Shown here: one piece after another, positions 34,979-43,377 of the stretch
Layout: each line of letters opens with the position of its first letter
How positions within the stretch are numbered: the first letter of the stretch is position 1
From: an uncultured Lachnospiraceae bacterium
GTDB taxonomy: Bacteria > Bacillota > Clostridia > Lachnospirales > Lachnospiraceae
DNA length: 50,823 bases
NCBI GenBank assembly: GCA_947625755.1
Contig: CANQPJ010000014.1
Span: forward strand, 1 to 50,823
Reading direction: 5' to 3'
Notes under the pieces: model-generated
What the model was told of the DNA's origin: nothing
The model's input: only the letters and a program-made list of their open reading frames with translations
The model's database searches: none
Translations under genes and position numbers: made by a program

Positions 34979-36232
34979 ATGAGCAGAAATGATAATATTA
35001 TTTTTCATATAGATGTTAATTCGGCGTATCTTAGCTGGACTGCTGTAAAAATGTTACAGGAAGGGTTTGGCAGGGATATTCGCCAGATACCTTGTATTGT
35101 GGGCGGCGACAAAAAAAGCCGTCATGGCATTGTACTGGCAAAATCAATTCCTGCAAAAAAATATGGCGTGGTGACAGGGGAACCGGTGGTAAACGCGCGA
35201 AAGAAATGTCCTAATCTGGAGATTGTACCCCCGGAGCATGACTATTATGAACAGATGAGCCACAAATTAATGAAGCTCTTGCAAAGTTACACTCCTGATA
35301 TAGAGCAGGTCAGTATTGATGAATGTTATATGGATTATTCCGGAATTCAAAAACAGTTTTCCTGTCCATATGAAGCCGCTGTTTCCATCAAAGATAAGGT
35401 GAAGAACGAACTGGGATTTACGGTCAATATTGGAATATCAGATGTTAAAGTATTGGCAAAGATGGCGTCAGATTTTGAAAAACCGGATAAGATACATACT
35501 TTATATCGGCATGAAATTCAGGAAAAGATGTGGAAATTACCGGTGAGTGACTTGTTTATGGCAGGAAAGTCCAGCGTGGATACATTACATAAGCTCGGAA
35601 TATTTACGATAGGACAATTAGCAAACAGTCCGCTCAATGTGTTGGAAGCCCATTTGAAAAGTCATGGCAAAACGTTATGGGAATATGCCAATGGTATTGA
35701 TGCAAGCGTTGTCAATAAAGAAAAAGAAGAATTGAAGGGTGTGGGGAATTCTGTTACGCTTCCAAAAGATTTGGATGATATAGAAGAGATTTTTAAGGTT
35801 TTACTTACCTTGTCAGAAAAAGTAGGGGGAAGATTAAGAGACGGAAAACAAAGAGCAAAAACAGTTGCTGTGGAAATCAAATATAATAATTTTACAAAAT
35901 GTTCGAGACAAACTACAGCTGAAACAGCAACAGATTCGGGAACGGAAATTTATAATATTGTAAAAATTCTGTTTAAGGAACTGTGGAACCAAACCCCGGT
36001 GAGACTGCTGGGAGTAAGGACAGCAAATCTGATAGAATGGGGAGAACCGGAACAGCTTTCTATCCTGGATATGGAAAACTGGGCAGATAGGGAAAAAGAA
36101 AGCAGTGTATCAGGAAAACCTTCGAGGGAGAAAATGAAAAAACTGGACCGGGCTTTGGACGCGATAAAAGATAAATATGGTAAGGATGCAGTCATGCGTG
36201 CCAGCCTGATGAACAGGAATAAATCAAAGTAA
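34979..36232 (+). CDS. dinB: DNA polymerase IV (Y family)
   Basis: A translesion polymerase of 417 residues, the usual length. The first metal site is D12 in HIDVNSAYLSW, and the second pair is D114 and E115 in SIDECYMDYS. The helix-hairpin-helix (MAGKSSVDTLHKLGIFTIGQLA) and little-finger domain follow. The ending has no obvious QLxLF-type clamp-binding motif, but a candidate EQLSIL lies near residue 360. The ATG at 34979 has only a weak ribosome binding site. It may be read with the flavin reductase gene 50 bases upstream. Confidence 0.92.
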   Translation: MSRNDNIIFHIDVNSAYLSWTAVKMLQEGFGRDIRQIPCIVGGDKKSRHGIVLAKSIPAKKYGVVTGEPVVNARKKCPNLEIVPPEHDYYEQMSHKLMKLLQSYTPDIEQVSIDECYMDYSGIQKQFSCPYEAAVSIKDKVKNELGFTVNIGISDVKVLAKMASDFEKPDKIHTLYRHEIQEKMWKLPVSDLFMAGKSSVDTLHKLGIFTIGQLANSPLNVLEAHLKSHGKTLWEYANGIDASVVNKEKEELKGVGNSVTLPKDLDDIEEIFKVLLTLSEKVGGRLRDGKQRAKTVAVEIKYNNFTKCSRQTTAETATDSGTEIYNIVKILFKELWNQTPVRLLGVRTANLIEWGEPEQLSILDMENWADREKESSVSGKPSREKMKKLDRALDAIKDKYGKDAVMRASLMNRNKSK

Positions 36233-36290
36233 AGCGTAAAAGAGTGTTTTGCTGAAAGAATGCCGATAAACAAATAAAAAGGAGAAGGAC

Positions 36291-36797
36291 ATGAAGAAAA
36301 AAGATAATATTGTTTTAATTGGTATGCCGGGAGTTGGAAAAAGTACAATCGGCGTAGTGCTGGCAAAAATATTAGGATATAAGTTTATAGATGCAGATTT
36401 AGTGATACAGGAAAAGACAGGCAGGCTGTTGAAAGATATTATTGCAGAAGATGGAATAGAGGAATTTATAAAAATTGAAAATGCAGTCAATGCATCCATT
36501 CATGCAAAAAAAACTGTCATTGCCACCGGAGGCAGTGTTATTTATGGAAAAGAGGCGATGGAGCATCTTTCAAAGATAGGAACGGTGGTATATCTTCAAT
36601 TAGAACTTCCGGCATTATCGAGAAGACTGGGTAGTCTGAAAAAAAGAGGAGTAGTTTTAAAAAAAGGACAAACTCTCAAAAATTTATATGATGAAAGAAT
36701 TCCGTTATATGAAAAATATGCGGATATAATAATAAATGAACATCACTGCAGTATTAAAAAAACAGTGAATAAAATTGTGGGAGAATTGGAGGAGTAG
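36291..36797 (+). CDS. aroK: Shikimate kinase
   Basis: Catalyses the fifth step of the shikimate pathway, phosphorylating shikimate at the 3-OH with ATP. 168 residues. Walker A is GMPGVGKST (11-19); the shikimate-binding DAD lies in FIDADLVIQ, and the GGS motif in VIATGGSVIYG. The lid segment (near residues 110-125) is Lys-rich. AAGGAGAAGG precedes the ATG. The M23 gene frame overlaps its last 23 bases. Confidence 0.92.
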   Translation: MKKKDNIVLIGMPGVGKSTIGVVLAKILGYKFIDADLVIQEKTGRLLKDIIAEDGIEEFIKIENAVNASIHAKKTVIATGGSVIYGKEAMEHLSKIGTVVYLQLELPALSRRLGSLKKRGVVLKKGQTLKNLYDERIPLYEKYADIIINEHHCSIKKTVNKIVGELEE

Positions 36798-37473
36798 AAA
36801 AATTAAACAATTAAGTCATTTGAGGAATGGCAGATATTTTGTTATTCCTATAGTATTTTTAATACTAATGATGACCCGTACTATTTTTACACAGGCTGTT
36901 ATGGAAATATATGCATATAAATATATGGTACAGTGTAAGGTAGAAAAAAGCAGTAGAAAAGATATACTGCAATTAAAAAGCAGACAAAACCAAACCATAG
37001 AAAATAAAACGAATGAAAATAAAACAAAAGAAAATAAGGAAAAAAACGGAAATGCCAAGGATAAGACACAGAATACACCTGTGAATCAGTCGTTGGTATT
37101 TTCTTTTATAAAGCCGGTAAGAGGGGGTATTACAAGTTCCTGTTTTGGAGATTCCATAGACAGAAACAGCGTCCATAAAGGTCATGACTGGGCAGTACCT
37201 ACCGGTACCCGTGTTAAGGCATCAGAAAAAGGGACTGTCGAACTGGCGTATTACAGTGAAAGTTATGGATATAATGTTTTAATCCGGCATAGCGATACGA
37301 TAGAGACCAGATATGCACATATGTCAAAACTTTATGTAAAACAGGGCGATAAGGTTAAAAAGGGGGAAACCTTGGGACTTAGCGGAAGCACCGGGGACAG
37401 TACGGGACCACATTTACATTTTGAAGTGATACAAAACGGCATAAAAATTAATCCCCTTTCCGTACTGGATTAA
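36775..37473 (+). CDS. M23-family (LytM) metallopeptidase, membrane-anchored
   Basis: A predicted zinc endopeptidase of the cell wall or forespore envelope, up to 232 residues. A membrane segment lies near residues 24-45, followed by a Lys/Asn-rich linker (about 55-95) and an LytM domain. Zinc ligands are the first His and the Asp of HKGHDW and the second His of HLHFE; the catalytic His is in YAHMS. All are intact, so it should be active, unlike the degenerate members of the family. One membrane helix plus LytM recalls SpoIIQ, but no sporulation partner is near. The start is uncertain: TTG at 36775 inside aroK gives the longest frame, and no ATG lies before the membrane segment. Confidence 0.85.
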   Translation: MWENWRSRKIKQLSHLRNGRYFVIPIVFLILMMTRTIFTQAVMEIYAYKYMVQCKVEKSSRKDILQLKSRQNQTIENKTNENKTKENKEKNGNAKDKTQNTPVNQSLVFSFIKPVRGGITSSCFGDSIDRNSVHKGHDWAVPTGTRVKASEKGTVELAYYSESYGYNVLIRHSDTIETRYAHMSKLYVKQGDKVKKGETLGLSGSTGDSTGPHLHFEVIQNGIKINPLSVLD

Positions 37474-37508
37474 AATGTAATACTTTTATATAAACACGCA
37501 GGAAAAAG

Positions 37509-37556
37509 CACACAATCTATAGAGAGTCATAAACTATAACTATAGATTGTGTGTTT
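37509..37556 (+). terminator. Terminator after the M23 gene
   Basis: A perfect 14-bp stem (37509-37522 with 37540-37553) is followed by TTTATT. The T run is short, so termination may be partial. Confidence 0.7.
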
Positions 37557-37563
37557 ATTATGG

Positions 37564-37591
37564 TTTACAAAGAATAACTTTGTGATATAAT
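37564..37591 (+). promoter_or_regulatory. Promoter of murA
   Basis: TTTACA (37564-37569), 16 bp, TATAAT (37586-37591) with extended TG. The leader to the murA ATG is about 120 bases and holds no clear riboswitch. Confidence 0.75.
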
Positions 37592-37718
37592 AATGAAAAG
37601 TATGCAAAATTTTTTGTGAAGCAGATTGCGATGCATTATTCTTCTATTTTGTGTATGCATGGCTGAATAATTATAACGAAAAAGAGATATTGATTTACAT
37701 ATAACCCGAGGTGGATAA

Positions 37719-39011
37719 ATGGAGAAGTATGTTATAAAAGGCGGAACACCGTTACATGGTGTTGTTGAGATTAGCGGGGCAAAGAATGCGGCTTTGGCTC
37801 TGATTGCTGCTGCTATTATGGCAGATGAGGATGTTACCATTGAAAATTTGCCGGATGTCAGTGATATTAATCAGTTAATAAACGCAATAGAAATGATTGG
37901 GGCAACGATTATTAGAAAAGACAGACACACAGTTGTTATTAATGGAAAGACGATATCTTCTCATGTTGTTGAAGAAGAACAGATGAGAAAAATCAGGGCT
38001 TCCTATTATTTGCTTGGAGCATTACTTGGTAAGTTTCATAAAGCAGAGGTAGCATTGCCGGGCGGATGCGTGATTGGTGCCCGTCCAATAGACCAGCATT
38101 TAAAAGGTTTTCGGGCATTAGGCGCTGAAGTGATTCAGGACCATGGTATGCTCAATGCATTTTCAGAACAGTTAGTGGGAAACCACATCTTTTTTGACGT
38201 GTCTTCGGTTGGCGCTACAATTAATGTCATGTTGGCAGCAGTCCGGGCAGAGGGAAGAACGGTTATTGAAAATGCGGCAAAAGAACCACATGTAGTAGAT
38301 GTGGCAAATATGCTAAACAGCATGGGTGCTGACATCAGGGGTGCCGGCACCGATAAAATCCGAATTATGGGAGTACCTTTCTTACATGGTACAGTTTATT
38401 CTACCATACCGGATCAGATTGAGGCGGGGACATTTATGTGCGCAGCCGCAGCTACCAACGGAGATGTACTGGTTAAAAATGTCATTCCAAGACATTTGGA
38501 ATGTATTACGTCAAAGCTCATTGAGATGGGCTGTAGTGTTGAGGAGTATGATGATGCAGTGAGAGTGAAGGCGGGTGATTTTATCAGAAGTGCTCATATT
38601 AAGACACTTCCATATCCGGGATTTCCTACGGATATGCAGCCGCAGATAGCAACTGTATTGTCTATGGCAAATGGCACGAGTACAGTTACAGAAAGTATTT
38701 TTGAAAACAGATTTAAATATATGGCAGAGTTGAGTAGAATGGGAGCCATCAATAAGGTGGAAGGAAACACTGCGATTATTACCGGTGTGGGAAGTCTTGA
38801 AGGTGCAAGGGTGTCAGCGCCGGATCTTCGGGCAGGTGCTGCTTTGGTGATTGCAGGTCTTGCAGCGGAAGGATTTACTACCGTGAATGATATTGTTTAT
38901 ATAAAAAGAGGTTATGAGAAGTTTGATGAAAAACTCTCAACTCTGGGTGCAGTAATTAAAAAGGTGGATACAGAAAAAGAGGAACAGACATTTAAGTTAA
39001 AAGTTGGATAA
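37719..39011 (+). CDS. murA: UDP-N-acetylglucosamine 1-carboxyvinyltransferase
   Basis: First committed step of peptidoglycan synthesis: it adds enolpyruvate from phosphoenolpyruvate to UDP-GlcNAc. 430 residues, in line with MurA. The active-site loop GGCVIGARPIDQHLKG holds C117, equivalent to E. coli Cys115 and the target of fosfomycin. The N-terminal ISGAKNAAL and the C-terminal RAGAALVIAGLAAEG are family marks. GAGGTGG precedes the ATG. Firmicutes often carry two copies (MurA and MurZ); which one this is cannot be told here. It is a single-gene unit between its promoter and terminator. Confidence 0.96.
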   Translation: MEKYVIKGGTPLHGVVEISGAKNAALALIAAAIMADEDVTIENLPDVSDINQLINAIEMIGATIIRKDRHTVVINGKTISSHVVEEEQMRKIRASYYLLGALLGKFHKAEVALPGGCVIGARPIDQHLKGFRALGAEVIQDHGMLNAFSEQLVGNHIFFDVSSVGATINVMLAAVRAEGRTVIENAAKEPHVVDVANMLNSMGADIRGAGTDKIRIMGVPFLHGTVYSTIPDQIEAGTFMCAAAATNGDVLVKNVIPRHLECITSKLIEMGCSVEEYDDAVRVKAGDFIRSAHIKTLPYPGFPTDMQPQIATVLSMANGTSTVTESIFENRFKYMAELSRMGAINKVEGNTAIITGVGSLEGARVSAPDLRAGAALVIAGLAAEGFTTVNDIVYIKRGYEKFDEKLSTLGAVIKKVDTEKEEQTFKLKVG

Positions 39012-39028
39012 AGCACAAGATGATTACA

Positions 39029-39064
39029 AGGTATATCGGCAATGGGGCTGATATGCCTTTTTTT
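39029..39064 (+). terminator. Terminator after murA
   Basis: A 10-bp stem (39029-39038 with 39051-39060, one G-U pair) is followed by TTTT. Confidence 0.8.
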
Positions 39065-39065
39065 A

Positions 39066-39097
39066 TTGACATGGGAAAACCTCTAGTGTAAATTTAC
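39066..39097 (+). promoter_or_regulatory. Promoter and palindromic operator of the beta-glucuronidase gene
   Basis: TTGACA (39066-39071), 17 bp, TAAATT (39089-39094). The -10 lies within the perfect palindrome GTAAATTTAC (39088-39097), a good position for a repressor. No regulator gene is adjacent. Confidence 0.6.
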
Positions 39098-39172
39098 TGT
39101 AAGTGTAAAAAAGGCAGGGTATCATATGATACTGTTTCTTATGGATAACGATGGAAAGTGAGGAGTGTAGAG

Positions 39173-40951
39173 ATGTTGTATCCGATAGAGAATAAAGTAA
39201 GGGAAGTAAAAAATTTAAGCGGCATATGGAATTTTAAAATGGATTACAATAATGTGGGAATACATGAGCAGTGGCAAAAGGAACCGTTAAAAGATGCGAT
39301 TCCTATGGCAGTACCGGCTAGCTACAACGATTTATTTACAGACGAGAAGGATAAAGAGCATGTGGGATATGTGTGGTATGAGAAAACTTTTATCATACCG
39401 GACAGCTGGAATGGGAAAAGAATTGTTTTGCGTTTTGGAAGTGCTACACATCATGCAACAGTCTGGGTAGATGGAGTAGAGGCTGCAAAACATAAAGGCG
39501 GTTTTTTACCATTTGAGGCAGATATTACGCAGCAGATGGAAGAATCCGAATTAGAGGAACATCGGGTAACGGTGGCGTTGAGTAACGTACTGGACTGGAC
39601 CTGCATTCCCTGCGGCGAGGTTATTCATAAGGAAGGTCCCGGCTATCCGGAAGGATTTCATTTTCAGGAAACCTATTTTGATTTCTATAATTATGCCGGA
39701 ATTCACAGACCGGTAAAAATATATACCACCCCAAAGAAATATATTGAAGATATTGTTATTAAAACAGAGACAGAAGGCGACAGGGCGGTGGTAAAAGCAT
39801 GGATTACTTCGAACGATATAATTGACACAGTGAAAGTCATAGATGAGAGCGGCGATGTGGTGTCCGAGAAAGCACCAAAACCGTGGAATGATGAGGATAA
39901 CAAATATTATGTGGAAATAGAAATGAATCAGCCTCACCTTTGGAATCCGAAGGCAGCTTATCTTTACAAATTAAAAGTAGTGGGAAAATGTGATAGTTAT
40001 ACAGAAACTTTTGGAATCAGAACCATAGAGGTAACGGACAAGGCATTTCTCATCAATGGAAAAGAATTTTATTTTCAGGGATTTGGAAAGCATGAGGACA
40101 GTGACATTCATGGAAAAGGTATGGATGAAGCGCTGAATATCCGTGATTTTAATTTATTGAAATGGATGGGAGCAAACTCTTTTAGAACATCTCATTATCC
40201 ATATTCTGAAGAGTTGATGAGGCTGGCAGATAGAGAGGGATTTGTGGTAATCGATGAAGTACCGGCTGTGGGAATGTGTTTCTGGGATGGAAACAGTGTT
40301 TTTGCCGGAAACAGAGTTAATAATGATACTTTGGCGCATCACAAAGATATGCTGGCGGATATGTACAATCGGGACAAAAATCATCCGTGTGTTGTGATGT
40401 GGAGTGTGGCAAATGAGGCGGCAACCCATGAAGAGGGAGCAGTATCTTATTTTAAAGAAGTAATAGAGACAATGAGAAATCTGGATGATACAAGACCGGT
40501 GACAATGGTTCACACTACAGGACCGGATGGAGATAAGGTAAGCCAGTGGCTTGATGTCATCTGCGTTAACCGTTATTACGCATGGTATAACGACCATGCC
40601 CATTTAGATGTTATCGGATTGCAACTGGAATATGAAATGGAAAAATGGTACAGAAAATACCATAAGCCAATTATTATGAGTGAATATGGTGCGGATACGA
40701 TTGCGGGATTTCACAAGATGCCGCCGGTAGCATTTACAGAAGAGTTTCAGTGTATGTACATGGAAGAGTACCACAAAATTTTTGATAAACTGGATTATAT
40801 GATTGGTGAGCACCCATGGGCATTTGCGGATTTTCAGACCAAGCAGGGATTAAACCGTGTAGATGGAAATAAGAAAGGAATATTTACGAGAAACAGACAG
40901 CCCAAAATGGCAGCGTATATGCTGAAAGAGAGATGGACAAAGAGAAAATAG
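39173..40951 (+). CDS. uidA: Beta-glucuronidase, GH2
   Basis: A cytoplasmic enzyme that frees glucuronic acid from glucuronide conjugates. The product is 592 residues; the E. coli enzyme has 603. Acid/base E415 (SVANEA) and nucleophile E504 (MSEYGADT) fit the GH2 pattern. The glucuronate-selective NxK motif is present as N566 and K568 in GNKKGIF. The region after DEVPAVGMCFWDGN is shorter than the E. coli loop 1 region, suggesting a mini-loop or no-loop type (inference). The ATG at 39173 was chosen because GAGGAG lies seven bases before it; the GTG at 39158 overlaps that site. There is no signal peptide. It stands alone, with no glucuronide transporter beside it. Confidence 0.93.
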   Translation: MLYPIENKVREVKNLSGIWNFKMDYNNVGIHEQWQKEPLKDAIPMAVPASYNDLFTDEKDKEHVGYVWYEKTFIIPDSWNGKRIVLRFGSATHHATVWVDGVEAAKHKGGFLPFEADITQQMEESELEEHRVTVALSNVLDWTCIPCGEVIHKEGPGYPEGFHFQETYFDFYNYAGIHRPVKIYTTPKKYIEDIVIKTETEGDRAVVKAWITSNDIIDTVKVIDESGDVVSEKAPKPWNDEDNKYYVEIEMNQPHLWNPKAAYLYKLKVVGKCDSYTETFGIRTIEVTDKAFLINGKEFYFQGFGKHEDSDIHGKGMDEALNIRDFNLLKWMGANSFRTSHYPYSEELMRLADREGFVVIDEVPAVGMCFWDGNSVFAGNRVNNDTLAHHKDMLADMYNRDKNHPCVVMWSVANEAATHEEGAVSYFKEVIETMRNLDDTRPVTMVHTTGPDGDKVSQWLDVICVNRYYAWYNDHAHLDVIGLQLEYEMEKWYRKYHKPIIMSEYGADTIAGFHKMPPVAFTEEFQCMYMEEYHKIFDKLDYMIGEHPWAFADFQTKQGLNRVDGNKKGIFTRNRQPKMAAYMLKERWTKRK

Positions 40952-41060
40952 AAAAATTCCGGCTGCTCAAATTAAAATAAATCAATAAAACTGATTAATT
41001 TTGTCACTACACAAAAAGAAAAACATATGATAATATATGGCTAACCTAAAAAATACAAAA

Positions 41061-41321
41061 GTGTTGAAGAGGAGTAGTAGTTAAGGCGCAGATTTCAGAG
41101 AACCGTTGGGTGGTGTGAAACGGCAGATGCAAATTAGTGAACTCGCCTCGGAGCTTCCGGCTGAAATGTCAGAACAGTAGGTCAGGACGGATTCCACCGT
41201 TACAGGGAATGGATGTCATAGGCATCTATAGAGAGCATGTATTACATGAAACAGAGTGGTACCGCGCAAGTAAAGCTTACGTCTCTGTGCTTCCGGCTGG
41301 GAGCACAGAGATATTTTTTTG
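41061..41321 (+). promoter_or_regulatory. T-box leader, leucine type, with terminator
   Basis: This RNA leader senses uncharged tRNA. Stem I features include GGAGTAG (41071), the AGAGA-containing distal part near 41096-41132, and a specifier region GTGAACTCGCC with Leu codon CTC at 41142-41144. A second CTC lies at 41147-41149. The T-box sequence AGAGTGGTACCGCG at 41253-41266 pairs with the tRNA CCA end. A terminator follows: CTCTGTGCT (41283) with GAGCACAGAG (41301-41310) and seven T. Leucine specificity agrees with the downstream isopropylmalate synthase. A promoter is likely near TTGTCA at 41001 and TATGAT at 41026, but the spacing (19 bp) is poor. Confidence 0.93.
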
Positions 41322-41349
41322 AAATTTTATTTAAAGGAGACGAACGGTT

Positions 41350-43335
41350 ATGAACTACAAGAAGTATAAGAGACAATATTTTATGCCCCCTGCATATACA
41401 CAGGACTGGGTAAAGAAAGAGTACATCGATAAAGCGCCTATTTGGTGCAGTGTAGACCTTAGGGACGGTAATCAGGCGTTAATTGAGCCGATGAGTCTTG
41501 ATGAAAAACTGGAGTTTTTCCAGATGCTTGTAGACATAGGATTTAAAGAAATAGAAGTAGGTTTTCCGGCAGCTTCAGAGACGGAATACAATTTTATGCG
41601 TACTTTAATTGAGAGAAATATGATACCGGATGACGTTACGGTACAGGTTTTAACTCAGGCGAGAGAGCATATTATTAAAAAAACTTTTGAGGCAGTGAAA
41701 GGGGCAAAACATGCAGTTGTCCATCTCTACAATTCCACATCTGTAGCCCAGCGTGAGCAGGTGTTTAAAAAGAATAAGGATGAGATTAAAAAGATTGCGG
41801 TAGATGGCGCCCGGTTGTTAATGGAACTGGCGGAACAGGTAGAGGGAAATTTCTCTTTTGAGTATAGCCCGGAAAGTTTCCACGGTACGGAAATGGAATA
41901 TGCATTAGAGGTGTGCAATGCGGTACTGGATGTGTGGAAACCAAAAAAGGATAATAAAGTTATTATCAATATTCCTGCAACGGTAGAGAACGCAATGCCT
42001 CATGTGTTTGCCACACAGGTGGAATATATGCATAAGAATTTAAAATATCGTGATGCGGTGACAATTTCCGTACATCCACACAATGACAGAGGATGCGGTG
42101 TGGCGACTGCGGAATTGAGTATTCTTGCGGGGGCAGACAGAATCGAAGGAACCTTGTTTGGCAATGGTGAGCGAACCGGCAACGTTGATATTGTAACGCT
42201 GGCAATGAATATGTTTTCTCATGGCATAGATCCAAAACTGGATTTCAGCAATATGCCGGAAATATGCAAAGTGTATGAGAGAGTTACAAGAATGCAGGTG
42301 AGTCCTCGTCAGCCATACGCCGGAGAACTGGTTTTTACTGCTTTTTCAGGCTCTCATCAGGATGCCATTGCAAAAGGAATGGCATGCAGGGAAGAGAGCA
42401 GGGATAAAACATGGACGGTTCCATATCTTCCAATTGACCCGGTTGATGTCGGACGGACTTATGATTCAGATGTTATCCGTATTAACAGTCAGTCCGGTAA
42501 AGGCGGCGTAAGTTATATTTTAAAGCAGAATTTTGGACTTTCTCTTCCGGAAAAAATGAGAGAAGAAGTAGGGTACTCTGTAAAAAATGTTTCGGATAGG
42601 GAACATAAAGAATTATCGCCGGAATGGGTATATCAGATATTTGAAGATAAATACATTAATAATTACAGTGTGTTCAATGTTCCGGAAGCACATTTCCAGC
42701 AGAAGAATGGAATTATAGCTGATGTGACCATTGCGCAAAATGATATTGTCCGTATTGTTAAAAGCACCGGAAATGGAAGACTTGATGCGGTGAGCAATGC
42801 ATTTAAGCAGTATTTTAATATCAGCTATGAACTGTCAGTATATGAGGAACATTCCCTGTCCCGCGGTTCTTCCTCCAAGGCAGTATCTTATGTGGGAATC
42901 AGCTGTAACGGTACGATGTACTGGGGTGTAGGATTGGATGCAGATATTATCAAATCTTCCATACACGCATTGACAGTAGCAGTGAACCAACTCGTAAAAG
43001 AGACCGGGGAAAAACATTGTAAAGATGAGAGACTAACAGACATTATTAATTATATTAACATAAATTATCTTACGGTTACACTAGACGAGTTAGCGGAACA
43101 ATTTCATTTGTCAAAGCCATATTTGTCCAAATATATTAAGGATAAATCAGGGAAAACTTTTGGCGAACTGGTAAAGAATGTCCGTATGAAAAAGGCAAGG
43201 ACGCTTTTAAAGAGCAGCAGCATGACGGTTGAAGCAATTTCTGATGCAGTGGGCTATCAGAATGTAGAGCATTTTACCAGATTGTTTAAACAGAAATACA
43301 AAATGACACCGGTACAGTTTAGAAATAATAATTAA
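41350..43335 (+). CDS. leuA: 2-isopropylmalate synthase fused to an AraC-type DNA-binding domain
   Basis: Predicted to condense acetyl-CoA and 2-oxoisovalerate in the first step of leucine synthesis. 661 residues, where enzymes of this type have about 560. The catalytic barrel carries DLRDGNQ (36-42), metal ligands H242 and H244 in HPHND, and GERTGN. Residues about 425-550 are the LeuA dimer domain that binds leucine for feedback. Residues about 557-661 are a complete AraC/XylS domain with two helix-turn-helix motifs (TLDELAEQFHLSKPYLSKYI and TVEAISDAVGYQNVEHFTRL), ending KMTPVQFRN. The frame is unbroken with no internal stop. AAAGGAG precedes the ATG, and a leucine T-box lies upstream. No leuB, leuC or leuD is near. 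The chain may be both enzyme and leucine-responsive regulator (inference). Confidence 0.95.
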   Translation: MNYKKYKRQYFMPPAYTQDWVKKEYIDKAPIWCSVDLRDGNQALIEPMSLDEKLEFFQMLVDIGFKEIEVGFPAASETEYNFMRTLIERNMIPDDVTVQVLTQAREHIIKKTFEAVKGAKHAVVHLYNSTSVAQREQVFKKNKDEIKKIAVDGARLLMELAEQVEGNFSFEYSPESFHGTEMEYALEVCNAVLDVWKPKKDNKVIINIPATVENAMPHVFATQVEYMHKNLKYRDAVTISVHPHNDRGCGVATAELSILAGADRIEGTLFGNGERTGNVDIVTLAMNMFSHGIDPKLDFSNMPEICKVYERVTRMQVSPRQPYAGELVFTAFSGSHQDAIAKGMACREESRDKTWTVPYLPIDPVDVGRTYDSDVIRINSQSGKGGVSYILKQNFGLSLPEKMREEVGYSVKNVSDREHKELSPEWVYQIFEDKYINNYSVFNVPEAHFQQKNGIIADVTIAQNDIVRIVKSTGNGRLDAVSNAFKQYFNISYELSVYEEHSLSRGSSSKAVSYVGISCNGTMYWGVGLDADIIKSSIHALTVAVNQLVKETGEKHCKDERLTDIINYININYLTVTLDELAEQFHLSKPYLSKYIKDKSGKTFGELVKNVRMKKARTLLKSSSMTVEAISDAVGYQNVEHFTRLFKQKYKMTPVQFRNNN

Positions 43336-43377
43336 CAATTATTTTCTTTAAAATTGCTATATCAAGGAGGTTGAAAA

